Of a DNA stretch of 6,960 bases, positions 6,701 through 6,960 are shown one piece after another. Origin of the DNA: DAOTVD01 sp034437075 (lineage in GTDB: Bacteria > Chloroflexota > Anaerolineae > Aggregatilineales > J027); NCBI GenBank assembly GCA_034437075.1, contig DAOTVD010000057.1, positions 1-6,960 on the forward strand. The letters run 5' to 3'. Both the position numbers and the translations under genes were made by a program. The notes below the pieces were generated by a model. It did no database searches. It was not told where the DNA came from and worked only from the letters and a program-made list of their open reading frames with translations. Position 1 is the stretch's first letter. Each line of letters starts with the position of its first letter.

Positions 6701-6901
6701 ACGCTAGAGCAACAGGCCGCCTGGTTGGGCACCGCCGCGCTCATCAACGCCCAACGCGGTATCGTGGATATGATGATTATCTGGAACCTGGACAAAGAAC
6801 GCTTTGACGAAGACCCCATGGCCGGCTATGCCATCATCCGGCCTGACGGCAGTTGCCCGGCTTGCGATACGCTGGGCAGTTTGTGGCCCCAAGAGCAATA
6901 A
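3743..6901 (+). CDS. Membrane-anchored two-barrel protein: inactive-looking GH18-like domain plus clan GH-A type glycosidase domain
   Basis: About 1052 residues from the ATG at 3743 (1060 if 3719 is used). Residues 1-85 are a polar, acidic cytoplasmic tail with repeats such as SPDDFAR and APDDFAAR. Residues 86-116 hold one transmembrane helix preceded by PRRP, predicting N-in, C-out. Residues about 120-320 are a beta-rich extracellular region with C185 and C263. Residues about 325-574 resemble a YaaH-type GH18 barrel: PLIANYD, a TLEHVLSS helix, VALDYRELP, GAYDWRTLG and GGVVWLD. Where GH18 enzymes have DxE, this reads D376-Y377-R378, so the catalytic Glu is apparently replaced, although E379 follows. 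Residues 597-664 look like a beta sandwich, and 663-733 are an Ala/Pro/Thr-rich linker. Residues about 739-1044 are a paralogue of the upstream barrel, with WNEVN (E837), YTELGY (E964) and the same six cysteines. It probably works at the cell surface on a glycan; the substrate is unknown. It ends one base into the next gene's start codon. Confidence 0.85.
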   Translation: MSDHDQMPEKKELSPDDFARIDAPDEHARKTVATAPDDFAARPTVQADPAAFSHDAHTDFDNRLQRVMARKHAQPANPTPPPPRRPLITPALVALVLGTLVMAGGLLVLAFFLPPLSQVNPVLDALGLNEDETYIAVLTAREPRISVGGLTVEIDPAAPGDDFSVDVTSISAQVYRAGNVPSAACAAADTLPRNTTPLTDAYALTTAGDPPPRVGLRLPIPQDVPTVDVYGLYGSEERWRFIPTQRLAGEPTLVTDLPSLPRCVVGVAPGAVTPLRSVDIGLGQRPDSAILSAADRVFIRGMQPTPEGALRGILPGGLSAEANPNQVPLIANYDTPEAIDTLTLEHVLSSAQTRRAHSANIATFTTSGGYRSVALDYRELPLNYRDAFSQFVSELSAALAAQEITLVLFLPAPTFDAGWTGGAYDWRTLGIYADELILRTPTDPTADLDAILVWATGEAERQRLGIAFSALSAEVAAVGDARLVAWGTAWEGITGVQLTAPGSLALGTALTANLESFYEPRLGYDDALHMPYVHYLLADELVRAFWLTTPEALQHRAALREQYGLGGVVWLDMHNPGTVPGIARAVDGETALPSPADALRVEWTVRSPNGEIISQAESALNAPATYTLRAVDQTLTVSAALRGVIETELGTVELDLATANLEPVSAAPVTDVAESAAIPAPAESASEPEEVVAIPVVTAQSTQDAMPSATPTPGMASAPAATATPAAPIIPAEIEGTLPPDFALGAHFSGIYEDERLDYLRRAGMTWVKIQIRYSPGMNADDFGWQVQLNHENGFRVLWGVVGEPEDLLEPGYYDEYAQFVGRLAEIGSDAIEIWNEVNLDREWPQGRVDAAMYTEFLAASYTEIKARNPNTLVISAGLAPTGFFGGRCTPEGCDDDVYYREMAAAGAGQYMDCIGAHYNEGIISPTLTSGDPRDTDSGTRYLQTNTARAADPFNNEIPVCYTELGYLTSEGYGELPSGFAWAQDVTLEQQAAWLGTAALINAQRGIVDMMIIWNLDKERFDEDPMAGYAIIRPDGSCPACDTLGSLWPQEQ

Positions 6902-6960
6902 TGCAACGCTGGATCAGTTGGCGGCGGCGGCGTTTGGCGCCTTTTCTGGTGATCTGGGGG
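6901..6960 (+). CDS. Start of a translationally coupled, probably membrane protein gene (partial)
   Basis: The stop TAA (6899-6901) shares its final A with an ATG at 6901, giving TAATG. Twenty codons remain open to the window edge. The visible residues, MQRWISWRRRRLAPFLVIWG, are strongly basic and then turn hydrophobic, as at the N-terminus of an inner-membrane protein entering its first transmembrane helix. The overlap implies translational coupling and a partnership with the membrane-anchored glycosidase. There is only a weak AAGAG ahead of it, which fits re-initiation. No family can be named from 20 residues. Confidence 0.55.
   Translation, partial: MQRWISWRRRRLAPFLVIWG

Overview
The window looks like a chromosomal stretch from a GC-rich, free-living bacterium. 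I infer Chloroflexota (Anaerolineae-like). The grounds are the Ala/Pro/Thr-rich linkers of the extracellular proteins, bacterial SH3 repeats joined to a glycosidase barrel, and a GH18-like domain with a DYR motif. This assignment is an inference and no marker gene here proves it. I see no mobile element, CRISPR array, tRNA or rRNA.

Layout. (1) Positions 1-1078, minus strand: a YbdK-type carboxylate-amine ligase (GCS2 family) lacking only its C-terminal end at the window edge. (2) 1079-1318: a divergent intergenic region with a candidate promoter on each strand. (3) 1319-1717, plus: a stand-alone response-regulator receiver domain. (4) 1718-1954: an intergenic region with a candidate promoter and two inverted repeats. 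(5) 1955-3625, plus: a secreted protein with two SH3-like repeats and a clan GH-A type glycosidase barrel. (6) 3626-3742: a good intrinsic terminator followed directly by a second hairpin. (7) 3743-6901, plus: a membrane-anchored protein of about 1052 residues. It has a cytoplasmic tail with short acidic repeats, one transmembrane helix, a GH18-like barrel that appears to lack its catalytic Glu, a beta domain, a linker, and a second copy of the GH-A barrel. (8) 6901-6960, plus: the first 20 codons of a gene that overlaps the previous stop as TAATG.

The most interesting element is the pair of tandem paralogues. The same barrel, with the same six cysteines and both catalytic-position glutamates, is delivered once as a soluble secreted or wall-binding protein and once on a membrane stalk with a second, probably non-catalytic barrel. 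A plausible reading is processing or remodelling of an extracellular polysaccharide or cell-envelope glycan at the surface, with the downstream membrane protein as a partner. The substrate cannot be read from the sequence. The YbdK-like and receiver genes have no visible functional link to this pair.
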